From NCBI GenBank assembly GCA_021775385.1, contig JAJFHW010000156.1, forward strand, positions 1 through 6,448: a stretch of 6,448 nt of DNA, read 5' to 3'. Below the pieces are notes generated by a model that was not told where the DNA came from, did no database searches, and worked only from the letters and a program-made list of their open reading frames with translations. Numbering within the stretch: position 1 is the first letter of the stretch; every line of letters starts with the position of its first letter. Below are positions 1 through 6,448 of the stretch, in pieces. The stretch is from Hyphomicrobiales bacterium. GTDB lineage: Bacteria > Pseudomonadota > Alphaproteobacteria > Rhizobiales > HXMU1428-3. The translations under genes and the position numbers were made by a program.

Positions 1-7
1 TCGGCTG

Positions 8-1552
8 ATGGAAATCAGAGCTGCTGAGATATCCTCCATTTTGAAGGATCAGATTGAGAATTTTGGTAAGGAAGCCGAAGTTTCAGAAATTGGACAGGTA
101 TTATCCGTAGGTGACGGTATTGCCCGCGTATATGGTCTAGACAATGTGCAAGCTGGTGAGCTTGTTGAGTTTCCTGGTGGTATCCGGGGTATGGCTCTTA
201 ACCTTGAAGTAGACAATGTTGGTGTTGTTATCTTTGGTGATGACCGCGACATTAAAGAAGGCGACACAGTAAAACGTTCTGGCGCGATTGTTGATGCTCC
301 AGTAGGTAAAGGCCTCCTTGGCCGCGTTGTTGACGCTCTTGGTAACCCAATTGATGGCAAAGGCCCAATTGACGCAACTGAGCGCCGCTTGGTTGACGTA
401 AAAGCGCCTGGCATTATCCCTCGTAAATCTGTGCACGAGCCAGTGCAAACAGGAATTAAAGCTGTTGACGCTTTGATCCCAATTGGCCGTGGCCAACGTG
501 AACTTATCATTGGTGACCGCCAAACTGGTAAAACAGCTGTAGCGCTCGATGCGATCTTGAACCAAAAAGCAATTAATAAAACAGGTGATGAAAGCGAAAA
601 GCTTTACTGTATTTATGTTGCAATCGGTCAAAAACGCTCAACTGTTGCTCAGTTCGTGAAAACTTTGGAAGAGCAGGGCGCGCTAGAATATTCTATCGTT
701 GTAGCAGCTACCGCTTCTGATCCAGCTCCAATGCAATTCTTGGCGCCATTTACAGCTTGTACAATGGGCGAGTATTTCCGCGATAATGGCATGCACGCTT
801 TGATCACATATGATGATCTATCAAAACAAGCTGTTGCTTATCGTCAGATGTCACTTCTACTTCGTCGCCCACCAGGACGTGAAGCATATCCAGGTGACGT
901 ATTCTATCTTCACTCCCGTCTACTCGAGCGTTCAGCTAAATTGAACGAAGACAATGGTTCAGGTTCTTTAACAGCTTTGCCAGTTATTGAAACTCAAGCG
1001 AACGACGTGTCTGCATATATTCCGACAAACGTGATTTCTATCACGGACGGTCAGATCTTCCTTGAAACAGATTTGTTCTATCAAGGTATCCGTCCAGCTG
1101 TGAACGTTGGTTTGTCAGTGTCACGTGTGGGTTCAGCTGCGCAAATTAAAGCTATGAAGCAAGTTGCTGGTCCAATTAAAGGTGAATTAGCTCAGTATCG
1201 TGAAATGGCAGCGTTTGCTCAGTTTGGTTCAGACCTTGATGCAGCAACACAAAAATTGCTTAATCGCGGTGCACGCCTAACTGAACTGCTAAAACAAGGC
1301 CAGTACGCACCACTACAAGTGGAAGAGCAGGTCGTTGTGATTTATGCCGGTACAAACGGTTATCTTGATGACCTACCAGTTGGTGATGTTGGTCGTTATG
1401 AAGAAGAGCTTCTTCGTCATTTCAGAGATGAGAAGAAGGATATTCTTGATACTATCCGTAACGACAAGAAACTAAGCGATGAAACAATGGATAAAGTAAA
1501 AGCTACAGTAGAAGCTTTTACAAATAACTTTGCTTCATCAACATCAGAGTAG
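8..1552 (+). CDS. atpA: F0F1 ATP synthase subunit alpha
   Basis: Subunit alpha of the F1 sector, which alternates with beta in the alpha3-beta3 hexamer on the cytoplasmic face of the inner membrane and carries the non-catalytic nucleotide sites (family knowledge). The 514 residues match the usual length of just over 500. Visible in the translation: an N-terminal segment beginning [15 protein letters not shown], typical of alphaproteobacteria; a beta-barrel region with [11 protein letters not shown]; the Walker A motif GDRQTGKT at residues 169-176, the same position as in E. coli; a Walker B-like strand ALITYDDL at 264-271; and the arginine finger R373 in [10 protein letters not shown], which reaches into the catalytic site of beta. 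Only seven bases precede the ATG, so the ribosome binding site is off the window, but the N-terminus aligns with the family and needs no other start. It is co-directional with atpG, 63 bp downstream. Nothing is missing or broken. Confidence 0.98.
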   Translation: MEIRAAEISSILKDQIENFGKEAEVSEIGQVLSVGDGIARVYGLDNVQAGELVEFPGGIRGMALNLEVDNVGVVIFGDDRDIKEGDTVKRSGAIVDAPVGKGLLGRVVDALGNPIDGKGPIDATERRLVDVKAPGIIPRKSVHEPVQTGIKAVDALIPIGRGQRELIIGDRQTGKTAVALDAILNQKAINKTGDESEKLYCIYVAIGQKRSTVAQFVKTLEEQGALEYSIVVAATASDPAPMQFLAPFTACTMGEYFRDNGMHALITYDDLSKQAVAYRQMSLLLRRPPGREAYPGDVFYLHSRLLERSAKLNEDNGSGSLTALPVIETQANDVSAYIPTNVISITDGQIFLETDLFYQGIRPAVNVGLSVSRVGSAAQIKAMKQVAGPIKGELAQYREMAAFAQFGSDLDAATQKLLNRGARLTELLKQGQYAPLQVEEQVVVIYAGTNGYLDDLPVGDVGRYEEELLRHFRDEKKDILDTIRNDKKLSDETMDKVKATVEAFTNNFASSTSE

Positions 1553-1554
1553 GA

Positions 1555-1592
1555 TATCCTAAAACCTCATCAAATTGATGGAAACTAGGATA
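1555..1592 (+). other. Nested stem-loop in the atpA-atpG gap
   Basis: Inverted repeat TATCCTA (1555-1561) and TAGGATA (1586-1592) encloses a symmetric AAAC/AAAC internal loop. Inside it is a second stem, CATCA (1568-1572) with TGATG (1576-1580), closed by C1566-G1581 with T1567 bulged. It begins two bases after the atpA stop codon and ends before the atpG ribosome binding site. There is no following U-tract, so it does not look like an intrinsic terminator. An mRNA processing or stability element that separates atpA and atpG expression is an inference. The pairing itself can be read directly from the sequence. Confidence 0.5.
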
Positions 1593-1597
1593 CTTAA

Positions 1598-1603
1598 AAG
1601 GAG
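1598..1603 (+). promoter_or_regulatory. Ribosome binding site of atpG
   Basis: AAGGAG, a near-perfect Shine-Dalgarno sequence, lies 12 bases before the ATG at 1616. The spacing is slightly long. It supports this start codon for atpG. Confidence 0.8.
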
Positions 1604-1615
1604 TGTGACGGCCCA

Positions 1616-2500
1616 ATGGCGAGCCTGAAAGACTTACGAAACAGGATCTCAAGCGTTAAATCTACGCAAAAGATCACTAAGGCTATGCAGATGGTAGCTG
1701 CTGCTAAATTGCGTCGTGCGCAAGAAGCAGCAGAAGCCGCACGGCCTTATGCCGAGCGCATGGATGATGTGTTGAGCAATCTTGGAAAGACTTATAAGTC
1801 AGCTGAGAATGCCTCTCCTTATCTTATAGGTACAGGTAAAGACGATGTGCAATTGCTAGTAGTAGCAACTGCAGAACGTGGTCTTTGCGGTGGTTTTAAC
1901 TCAAATATTGCTAAGTTGGCCCGTCTTGAAGCGCGTCGTCTTTTAAAGCTTGGCAAAAAAGTTAAAATCTTATGCGTTGGCTCAAAAGGTTATGATGCAT
2001 TAAAAAGCGAGTTTGGAGATCAAATTATCGATCAAGTTTCACTTAAAGAAGTGAAAAAACTACGCTTTTCAGATGCTCATTCAATTGCCACAAAAGTTAT
2101 CGGCATGTTTGATGCCGGTGAAGTAGATGTAGTGAAATTATACTTCTCTGAGTTTGGCTCTATCATAAGTCAAACCCCAACAGAGCTTCAGCTAATCCCT
2201 GCAAGTTTTGATGAGGAAGAAGGTGATACTGCTGGATCAGATAATGTTGCAAATGATTATGAACCAAGCGAAGAAGAAATTCTCGATGATCTTTTGCCGC
2301 GTAATATCGCAACGCAAATTTTCCGCGGGCTTCTAGAAAATGCTGCATCTGAGCAGGGAGCTCGCATGAGCGCCATGGACAATGCAACACGTAATGCTGG
2401 TGACATGATTGATCGGTTAACTCAACAATATAACCGTTCACGTCAAGCTCAGATTACAAAAGAGTTGATTGAAATTATTTCTGGTGCTGAAGCGCTTTAG
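1616..2500 (+). CDS. atpG: F0F1 ATP synthase subunit gamma
   Basis: Subunit gamma, the central rotor shaft of F1, whose rotation inside alpha3-beta3 couples proton flow through F0 to ATP synthesis (family knowledge). The 294-residue length is normal. The N-terminal helix carries the conserved [20 protein letters not shown] start and [15 protein letters not shown], which with the C-terminal helix forms the coiled-coil shaft. The central Rossmann-like domain includes [14 protein letters not shown] around residues 85-98. The C-terminal part has the conserved [21 protein letters not shown], followed by a long helix ending in [12 protein letters not shown]. An acidic segment at roughly residues 198-222 ([21 protein letters not shown]) resembles the variable loop seen in alphaproteobacterial gamma subunits. 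A good Shine-Dalgarno precedes the start. The TAG stop codon lies at the outer edge of the intergenic repeat 2498-2598, which is unusual. Confidence 0.98.
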   Translation: MASLKDLRNRISSVKSTQKITKAMQMVAAAKLRRAQEAAEAARPYAERMDDVLSNLGKTYKSAENASPYLIGTGKDDVQLLVVATAERGLCGGFNSNIAKLARLEARRLLKLGKKVKILCVGSKGYDALKSEFGDQIIDQVSLKEVKKLRFSDAHSIATKVIGMFDAGEVDVVKLYFSEFGSIISQTPTELQLIPASFDEEEGDTAGSDNVANDYEPSEEEILDDLLPRNIATQIFRGLLENAASEQGARMSAMDNATRNAGDMIDRLTQQYNRSRQAQITKELIEIISGAEAL

Positions 2501-2598
2501 AGCGCTTTGCACAAAAGTGGGTACCGGTTTTTGATAACAACTCGCTAATGTAAAAAACGAAGAGCATCTTCGACAAGCAATGTAAGTAAGGTGCTCTA
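2498..2598. repeat. Rhizobiales-type dispersed intergenic repeat with inverted ends
   Basis: A 101-bp element bounded by TAGAGC (2498-2503) and GCTCTA (2593-2598). The pairing extends to 8 bp if a G-T wobble is allowed (TAGAGCGC with GTGCTCTA). Its left part contains AAAGTGGGTACCGGTTTTT, which resembles a short palindrome-like intergenic repeat that I recall as very common in Rhizobium, Mesorhizobium and Bradyrhizobium genomes (often written CCGGTTCCCACTTTTC on the other strand). A second possible stem, AGAGCATCTT (2561-2570) with AAGGTGCTCT (2588-2597), shares the right arm. The element starts at the atpG stop codon, so its terminal TAG ends the gene. The family resemblance is from memory; the inverted ends are seen directly. 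I see no coding capacity. Confidence 0.65.
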
Positions 2599-4167
<1,569 letters not shown>

Positions 4168-4178
4168 CTTTTAAAAAT

Positions 4179-4184
4179 GAGGTA
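4179..4184 (+). promoter_or_regulatory. Ribosome binding site of atpC
   Basis: GAGGTA lies in the 24-base atpD-atpC gap, seven bases before the ATG at 4192. It is a good Shine-Dalgarno sequence and supports translation of atpC from the atpD message. Confidence 0.75.
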
Positions 4185-4191
4185 AAGCCAT

Positions 4192-4578
4192 ATGGCTGAT
4201 ACATTTAAATTTGAGCTGGTATCTCCAGAGCGTCTTCTTGTTTCACAAGATGTGAAATCAGTGCGCGTACCTGGTGATGAAGGGGATTATCTCGTTTTGC
4301 CTGATCACTCACCACTTATGTCGACCTTGCGTCCTGGCATTTTGGTTGTAGATAGTGAAGACGGTGAAAAGAGTTATTTCGTTAAAGGTGGCTTTGCTGA
4401 CACCGGTTCAAATAGCCTAACGATCTTGGCTGAGCTGGCCGTGACATTAGAAGATATGTCGGCTGATGATAAGTCTGCTCAAATCGCTGAAGCAAAAGCG
4501 ACAGCAGATGAAGCAACAGACGATCTGCTCATCCGTCACTGCAATGAGACAGTCGCTTGTCTTGAAGCTACTCACTAA
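4192..4578 (+). CDS. atpC: F0F1 ATP synthase subunit epsilon
   Basis: Epsilon subunit, which binds the foot of gamma, links it to the c-ring and can inhibit ATP hydrolysis through its C-terminal helices (family knowledge). The N-terminal beta-sandwich, residues 1-85, is clear: FELVSPERLLVSQDVKSVRVPG, the conserved GDYLVLPDHSPLMSTLRPGIL, and YFVKGGFADTGSNSLTILAE. The C-terminal part (about 90-128) is predicted helical and alanine- and acid-rich, then ends in a less typical tail (DDLLIRHCNETVACLEATH). At 128 residues it is slightly shorter than E. coli epsilon (139) but within the alphaproteobacterial range. It is the last gene of the operon: the terminator begins 22 bp after the stop codon. 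Confidence 0.95.
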   Translation: MADTFKFELVSPERLLVSQDVKSVRVPGDEGDYLVLPDHSPLMSTLRPGILVVDSEDGEKSYFVKGGFADTGSNSLTILAELAVTLEDMSADDKSAQIAEAKATADEATDDLLIRHCNETVACLEATH

Positions 4579-4600
4579 GCTCTAAGATAAAAGCTAATAA

Positions 4601-4640
4601 TAACAAAAAGCCCGCTCAGAAATGAGCGGGCTTTTTGTTA
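4601..4640. terminator. Intrinsic terminator of the atp operon
   Basis: A perfect 18-bp inverted repeat, TAACAAAAAGCCCGCTCA (4601-4618) and TGAGCGGGCTTTTTGTTA (4623-4640), around a GAAA tetraloop. The core GCCCGCTCA/TGAGCGGGC is GC-rich and is followed by a T5 run. It is preceded by A5 on the opposite arm, so it could also stop transcripts coming from the right. It separates the atp operon from the next gene, which therefore needs its own promoter or must rely on read-through. Confidence 0.95.
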
Positions 4641-4728
4641 TTTTATGAAATTGCGGCATAGCGTCAACAGTCACACAGGACTAGAGTGAGTTAAAGTATT
4701 AGAGGTAGCTAGCTGCAAAAGAGAAAAA

Positions 4729-5451
4729 ATGTGGTACTGGAACGATAAAAACTTTCAAGGCCTTTTGATGATTGCAGAGCGCCTTGAAGAAGATAAGCGC
4801 TTGAAAGAATTGGCAGGCTATTGCCGCTTGCGCGAACAAGGCCTTCGTAAACCGGCTTTTGCAGCACTTGATAGGTTCTTAGATGAAACAGCTAAGTGGG
4901 ACAAGAAAACCTCTAGAGAAGTAATTGACCTGATATATCAAATTCAATTCTGCGCGCCAGATGTACACCAGTTTATAACCACTCCTTTAACTAAACGCTT
5001 TCTTCAACCAGGAGTAGAAGCTTGGCTAAAAGATGAACCCAATTCAAGAGAAGCATTAAGGTGGGAGGGGTTTTTTAATGAAAAACCGGAAGCTTTAAAA
5101 AAACTCTTAGCTCAGTATCCGGATGAAATTTCCGCTCGTAGAATGCTTATTAAACGGAATTGCTTAGATGTAATATATTACGCCACTCATCTCTGCCAAA
5201 TCAATAGACTACTAATGCCCATATCTGAGATTGAAGAAATCATTGCATCTGCCAAAAAATTAATTAGCTCCGCACCGGATAGGACTGAACTAAAAGATGT
5301 AGAAGCAGTTTTAACAGAACAAATAAGTATGGTTGAAGACTGGAAAAGTTTCAGTGAAGACTGCAAAGATGAACAAATCAAATTCCCAGATTGGTGCCAG
5401 GAAAATGGTAGAACATATAAATGGGGAACAATATATTTTTATGAAAAATAA
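4729..5451 (+). CDS. Hypothetical protein, 240 residues, soluble, mostly helical
   Basis: I do not recognise this protein. It starts MWYWNDKNFQGLLMIAERLEED and continues with a charged helical segment (YCRLREQGLRKPAFAALDRFL) at residues 27-50. It looks largely alpha-helical throughout and has no signal peptide, membrane segment or obvious catalytic motif. It contains five cysteines (C32, C74, C144, C156 and C213, with a sixth near C223 on my hand count), not arranged as a clear metal site. The C-terminus is aromatic (TYKWGTIYFYEK). The 3' two-thirds are visibly more AT-rich than the atp genes (about one third GC in 5281-5340), and codon use is not the T-ending pattern of atp. The purine-rich AAGAGAAAAA before the ATG is only a weak ribosome binding site; M14 is an alternative start but would drop the tryptophan-rich beginning. 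It follows the terminator by 88 bp and converges on rppH with a 20-bp gap. A helical-repeat or immunity-type protein is conceivable but unsupported. Confidence 0.75.
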   Translation: MWYWNDKNFQGLLMIAERLEEDKRLKELAGYCRLREQGLRKPAFAALDRFLDETAKWDKKTSREVIDLIYQIQFCAPDVHQFITTPLTKRFLQPGVEAWLKDEPNSREALRWEGFFNEKPEALKKLLAQYPDEISARRMLIKRNCLDVIYYATHLCQINRLLMPISEIEEIIASAKKLISSAPDRTELKDVEAVLTEQISMVEDWKSFSEDCKDEQIKFPDWCQENGRTYKWGTIYFYEK

Positions 5452-5471
5452 TAGCCATAAATTTTGATCAC

Positions 5472-5996
5472 TCAAACCAACAACTCAGAAAATTCCTCAA
5501 TCACGGCACTATAAACTTTGCGTTTAAACGGAATAATAAGACCAGGAAGCACATCAGAAATCTCCCACTTCCATTCATCAAATTCAGCTTTTTGAGTTGG
5601 CTTTTCGCCAATGTCAATTTCATTTTCAGAGCCATCAAACTCCATGGCAAACCATTTCTGAGTTTGGCCGCGATACTTACCCTTTAAAGCTGTGCCCCAC
5701 ATATCCTTTGGTAATTCATAATCATACCAGCCAGAAGTTTCCTTCAGAACCCGCGCACTTGTTACACCCGTTTCTTCCTCAAGTTCTCTTAAAGCAGCCT
5801 CAAGAGGAGCTTCGCCTTTATCAATGCCACCTTGCGGCATTTGCCAGATTAAAGCGTCCGGATCATCATGTGCTTTGGTAATTCTCCGTCCAATCCAGAC
5901 TTTCTTCTCAGCATTTAACAGCATAATCCCCACACATGGACGTAAGGGTAAGAGTGGGAGATCAGTAGATGAAGAATTTTTAGAAAGTGATGTCAT
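5472..5996 (-). CDS. rppH: RNA pyrophosphohydrolase (Nudix family, RppH/NudH)
   Basis: Nudix hydrolase that in characterised relatives removes pyrophosphate from 5'-triphosphorylated mRNA, starting RNase E-dependent decay; related proteins also cleave diadenosine polyphosphates and were called IalA (invasion-associated) in Bartonella (family knowledge). The protein has 174 residues. The Nudix box is complete: G56, E62, then R70 E71 L72, E74 E75, G77 V78, matching G-x5-E-x7-REUxEExGU. The RppH-type core is visible in LRPCVGIMLLN (18-28), WIGRR (34-38), WQMPQGGID (51-59), WYDYELP (90-96) and YRGQTQKWFAMEF (108-120). About a dozen residues precede the conserved core, slightly more than in many homologues. 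No strong Shine-Dalgarno is seen before the ATG, but the next in-frame methionine (M25) falls inside the core, so this start is preferred. It is convergent with the unknown gene; no terminator hairpin is seen in the 20-bp gap. Confidence 0.93.
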   Translation of the reverse strand: MTSLSKNSSSTDLPLLPLRPCVGIMLLNAEKKVWIGRRITKAHDDPDALIWQMPQGGIDKGEAPLEAALRELEEETGVTSARVLKETSGWYDYELPKDMWGTALKGKYRGQTQKWFAMEFDGSENEIDIGEKPTQKAEFDEWKWEISDVLPGLIIPFKRKVYSAVIEEFSELLV

Positions 5997-6097
5997 AAGG
6001 ATTGTCTTTTATAGAGTTAAGTTGAACTAGCGTAACCATAAAGGAACGAGACCATAAAACCAATAGAATATGGCCACAATACTTGTTGGATGAAATA
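5997..6097. other. Upstream region of rppH, no clear element
   Basis: About 100 bases between the rppH start and the repeat array. On the - strand a TATAAA (6013-6008) could be a -10 box for rppH, but the sequence at the matching -35 position is not a good fit. I see no tRNA, open reading frame or strong hairpin. ATAGAATATGGCC at 6064-6076 loosely resembles ATAGAATAGCCG inside the downstream repeat, so the array may once have extended further left. Confidence 0.25.
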
Positions 6098-6140
6098 GAG
6101 AAAACAATCTATTTATACAAAGAAAGAGTACTGCTCTACG

Positions 6141-6269
6141 TAGAGCCTAGGACATGGTAGGAGAGCTACTGGGCGTAAGCACCGCGCACTCGCAGGCCTA
6201 TGAGCTTCAGCTTATAGAATAGCCGTGAGAGAAACAATGGTCGCTAAACGAAGAAGGAGTAATGTTCTA
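6141..6269. repeat. First complete unit of the array (diverged)
   Basis: If unit borders are set at the TAGAGC/GCTCTA ends, this unit runs from TAGAGCCTAGG to GTTCTA, 129 bp. Compared with the next unit it has one missing base near 6147-6149. Its central stem is GGTAG (6156-6160) with CTACT (6166-6170), and its fourth stem, CTATGAGCT with AGCTTATAG (6198-6217), is 9 bp with one G-T pair. The piece at 6098-6138 before it is the right-hand end of a further, truncated unit. Confidence 0.6.
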
Positions 6270-6271
6270 CT

Positions 6272-6401
6272 TAGAGCATTAGGACATGGCAGCAGAGCTG
6301 CCCGGCGTAAGCGCCGCGCACTCGCAGGCCAATGAGCTTCAGCTCATAGAATAGCCGTGAGAGAAACAATGATCGCTAAACGAAGAAGGAGTACTGCTCT
6401 A
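6272..6401. repeat. Second complete unit of the array
   Basis: 130 bp from TAGAGCATTAGG to CTGCTCTA, separated by a two-base CT from units on both sides. It has the best-formed hairpins: 6288-6302 (GGCAGC/GCTGCC), 6303-6316 (CGGCG/CGCCG) and 6332-6347 (ATGAGCT/AGCTCAT). The following unit starts at 6404 and is cut by the window edge after 45 bases, at the end of its own CGGCG/CGCCG hairpin. Confidence 0.6.
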
Positions 6402-6448
6402 CTTAGAGCATTAGGACATGGCAGCAGAGCTGCCCGGCGTAAGCGCCG

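Larger units (their letters stand above)
6098..6448. repeat. Tandem array of a 132-bp hairpin-rich repeat (runs off the window)
   Basis: The sequence repeats with a 132-base period: GACATGG occurs at 6151, 6283 and 6415, and GAGAAACAAT at 6229 and 6361, with a diverged GAGAAAACAAT at 6098. The later copies (6229-6316 against 6361-6448) differ at only three of 88 positions. The first copy differs from the second at eight of 78 positions in its better-aligned part (6151-6228) and is more decayed left of 6145. Each unit contains several inverted repeats: TGCTCTA-CT-TAGAGCA, GGCAGC-AGA-GCTGCC, CGGCG-TAAG-CGCCG and ATGAGCT-TC-AGCTCAT. There is no long reading frame in any frame. The array lies upstream of rppH on its 5' side, and its right end is beyond the window. 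I do not recognise the family. Possible readings are a tandemly amplified intergenic palindromic element or a tandem small-RNA array. Confidence 0.85.

Noticed and set aside
137..631. Long open frame on the - strand inside atpA, and similar - strand frames within atpG and atpD.
   Set aside because: They are antisense shadows of strongly conserved coding sequence, with no recognisable product and no independent start signals.
4192..4578. Possible truncation of atpC at the C-terminus.
   Set aside because: 128 residues is within the range of alphaproteobacterial epsilon subunits, and the gene is followed directly by the operon terminator. The tail is unusual but not clearly broken.
4641..4728. 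Promoter for the unknown gene.
   Set aside because: I looked for -35/-10 pairs and found only weak matches with poor spacing, so I did not annotate one.
5597..6030. Two + strand frames overlapping rppH.
   Set aside because: The opposite strand encodes an intact Nudix enzyme with all key residues; these frames are its shadows.
6154..6222. A 22-codon frame present in both complete units (MVGELLGVSTAH... and MAAELPGVSAAH..., both ending ELQLIE then stop; second copy from 6286).
   Set aside because: It is open in both units with some synonymous changes, but it is very short, lacks a Shine-Dalgarno and overlaps the hairpins, so conservation may only reflect the repeat itself.
6237..6335. A 32-codon frame in the second array unit encoding a very basic peptide (MVAKRRRS... 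ending RRALAGQ), repeated in the third unit from 6369.
   Set aside because: The frame is destroyed in the first unit (lost ATG, shifted by a deletion). It uses AGA and AGG codons that the real genes here avoid, and it has no good ribosome binding site. It is more simply a by-product of the hairpins, although a toxic micropeptide cannot be excluded.
6098..6448. CRISPR array.
   Set aside because: The repeat covers the whole 132-bp period with no unique spacers, and the unit is far longer than a CRISPR repeat.

Overview
The window carries the distal part of an F-type ATP synthase operon, atpA-atpG-atpD-atpC, all on the + strand and in the usual bacterial order. atpH and the upstream genes lie off the left edge. 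The operon ends at a strong intrinsic terminator at 4601-4640. After it come a 240-codon gene of unknown function on the + strand and, facing it, a Nudix hydrolase of the RppH/NudH type on the - strand. The last 350 bases are a tandem array of a structured repeat with a 132-bp period, cut by the right edge.

The organism is most likely an alphaproteobacterium of the order Hyphomicrobiales (Rhizobiales). Three things point there: the start of the ATP synthase alpha subunit ([20 protein letters not shown]) is typical of alphaproteobacteria; an rppH gene next to atpC is, from memory, common in this order; and the atpG-atpD gap contains a sequence (AAAGTGGGTACCGGTTTT) matching a dispersed intergenic repeat that I recall as widespread in Rhizobiales. 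The atp genes look moderate in GC and prefer T-ending codons (GGT, GCT, GTT), so this is probably a lower-GC member. I cannot name a genus.

Layout: 8-1552 atpA; 1553-1615 short gap with a nested hairpin; 1616-2500 atpG; 2501-2742 a 242-bp gap, unusually long for an atp operon, holding the rhizobial-type repeat and AT-rich leader sequence; 2743-4167 atpD; 4192-4578 atpC; 4601-4640 terminator; 4729-5451 unknown gene; 5472-5996 rppH (minus); 5997-6097 rppH upstream region; 6098-6448 repeat array.

The four atp products are subunits of F1: alpha3-beta3 forms the catalytic hexamer, gamma the rotating shaft, and epsilon the inhibitory foot of the shaft. RppH would act separately, removing pyrophosphate from the 5' end of mRNA. 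The core genes are ordinary. The parts that deserve attention are the repeat array at the right edge, the repeat whose end supplies the atpG stop codon, and the unknown gene between the atp operon and rppH. I found no clear evidence of a new multi-gene system.
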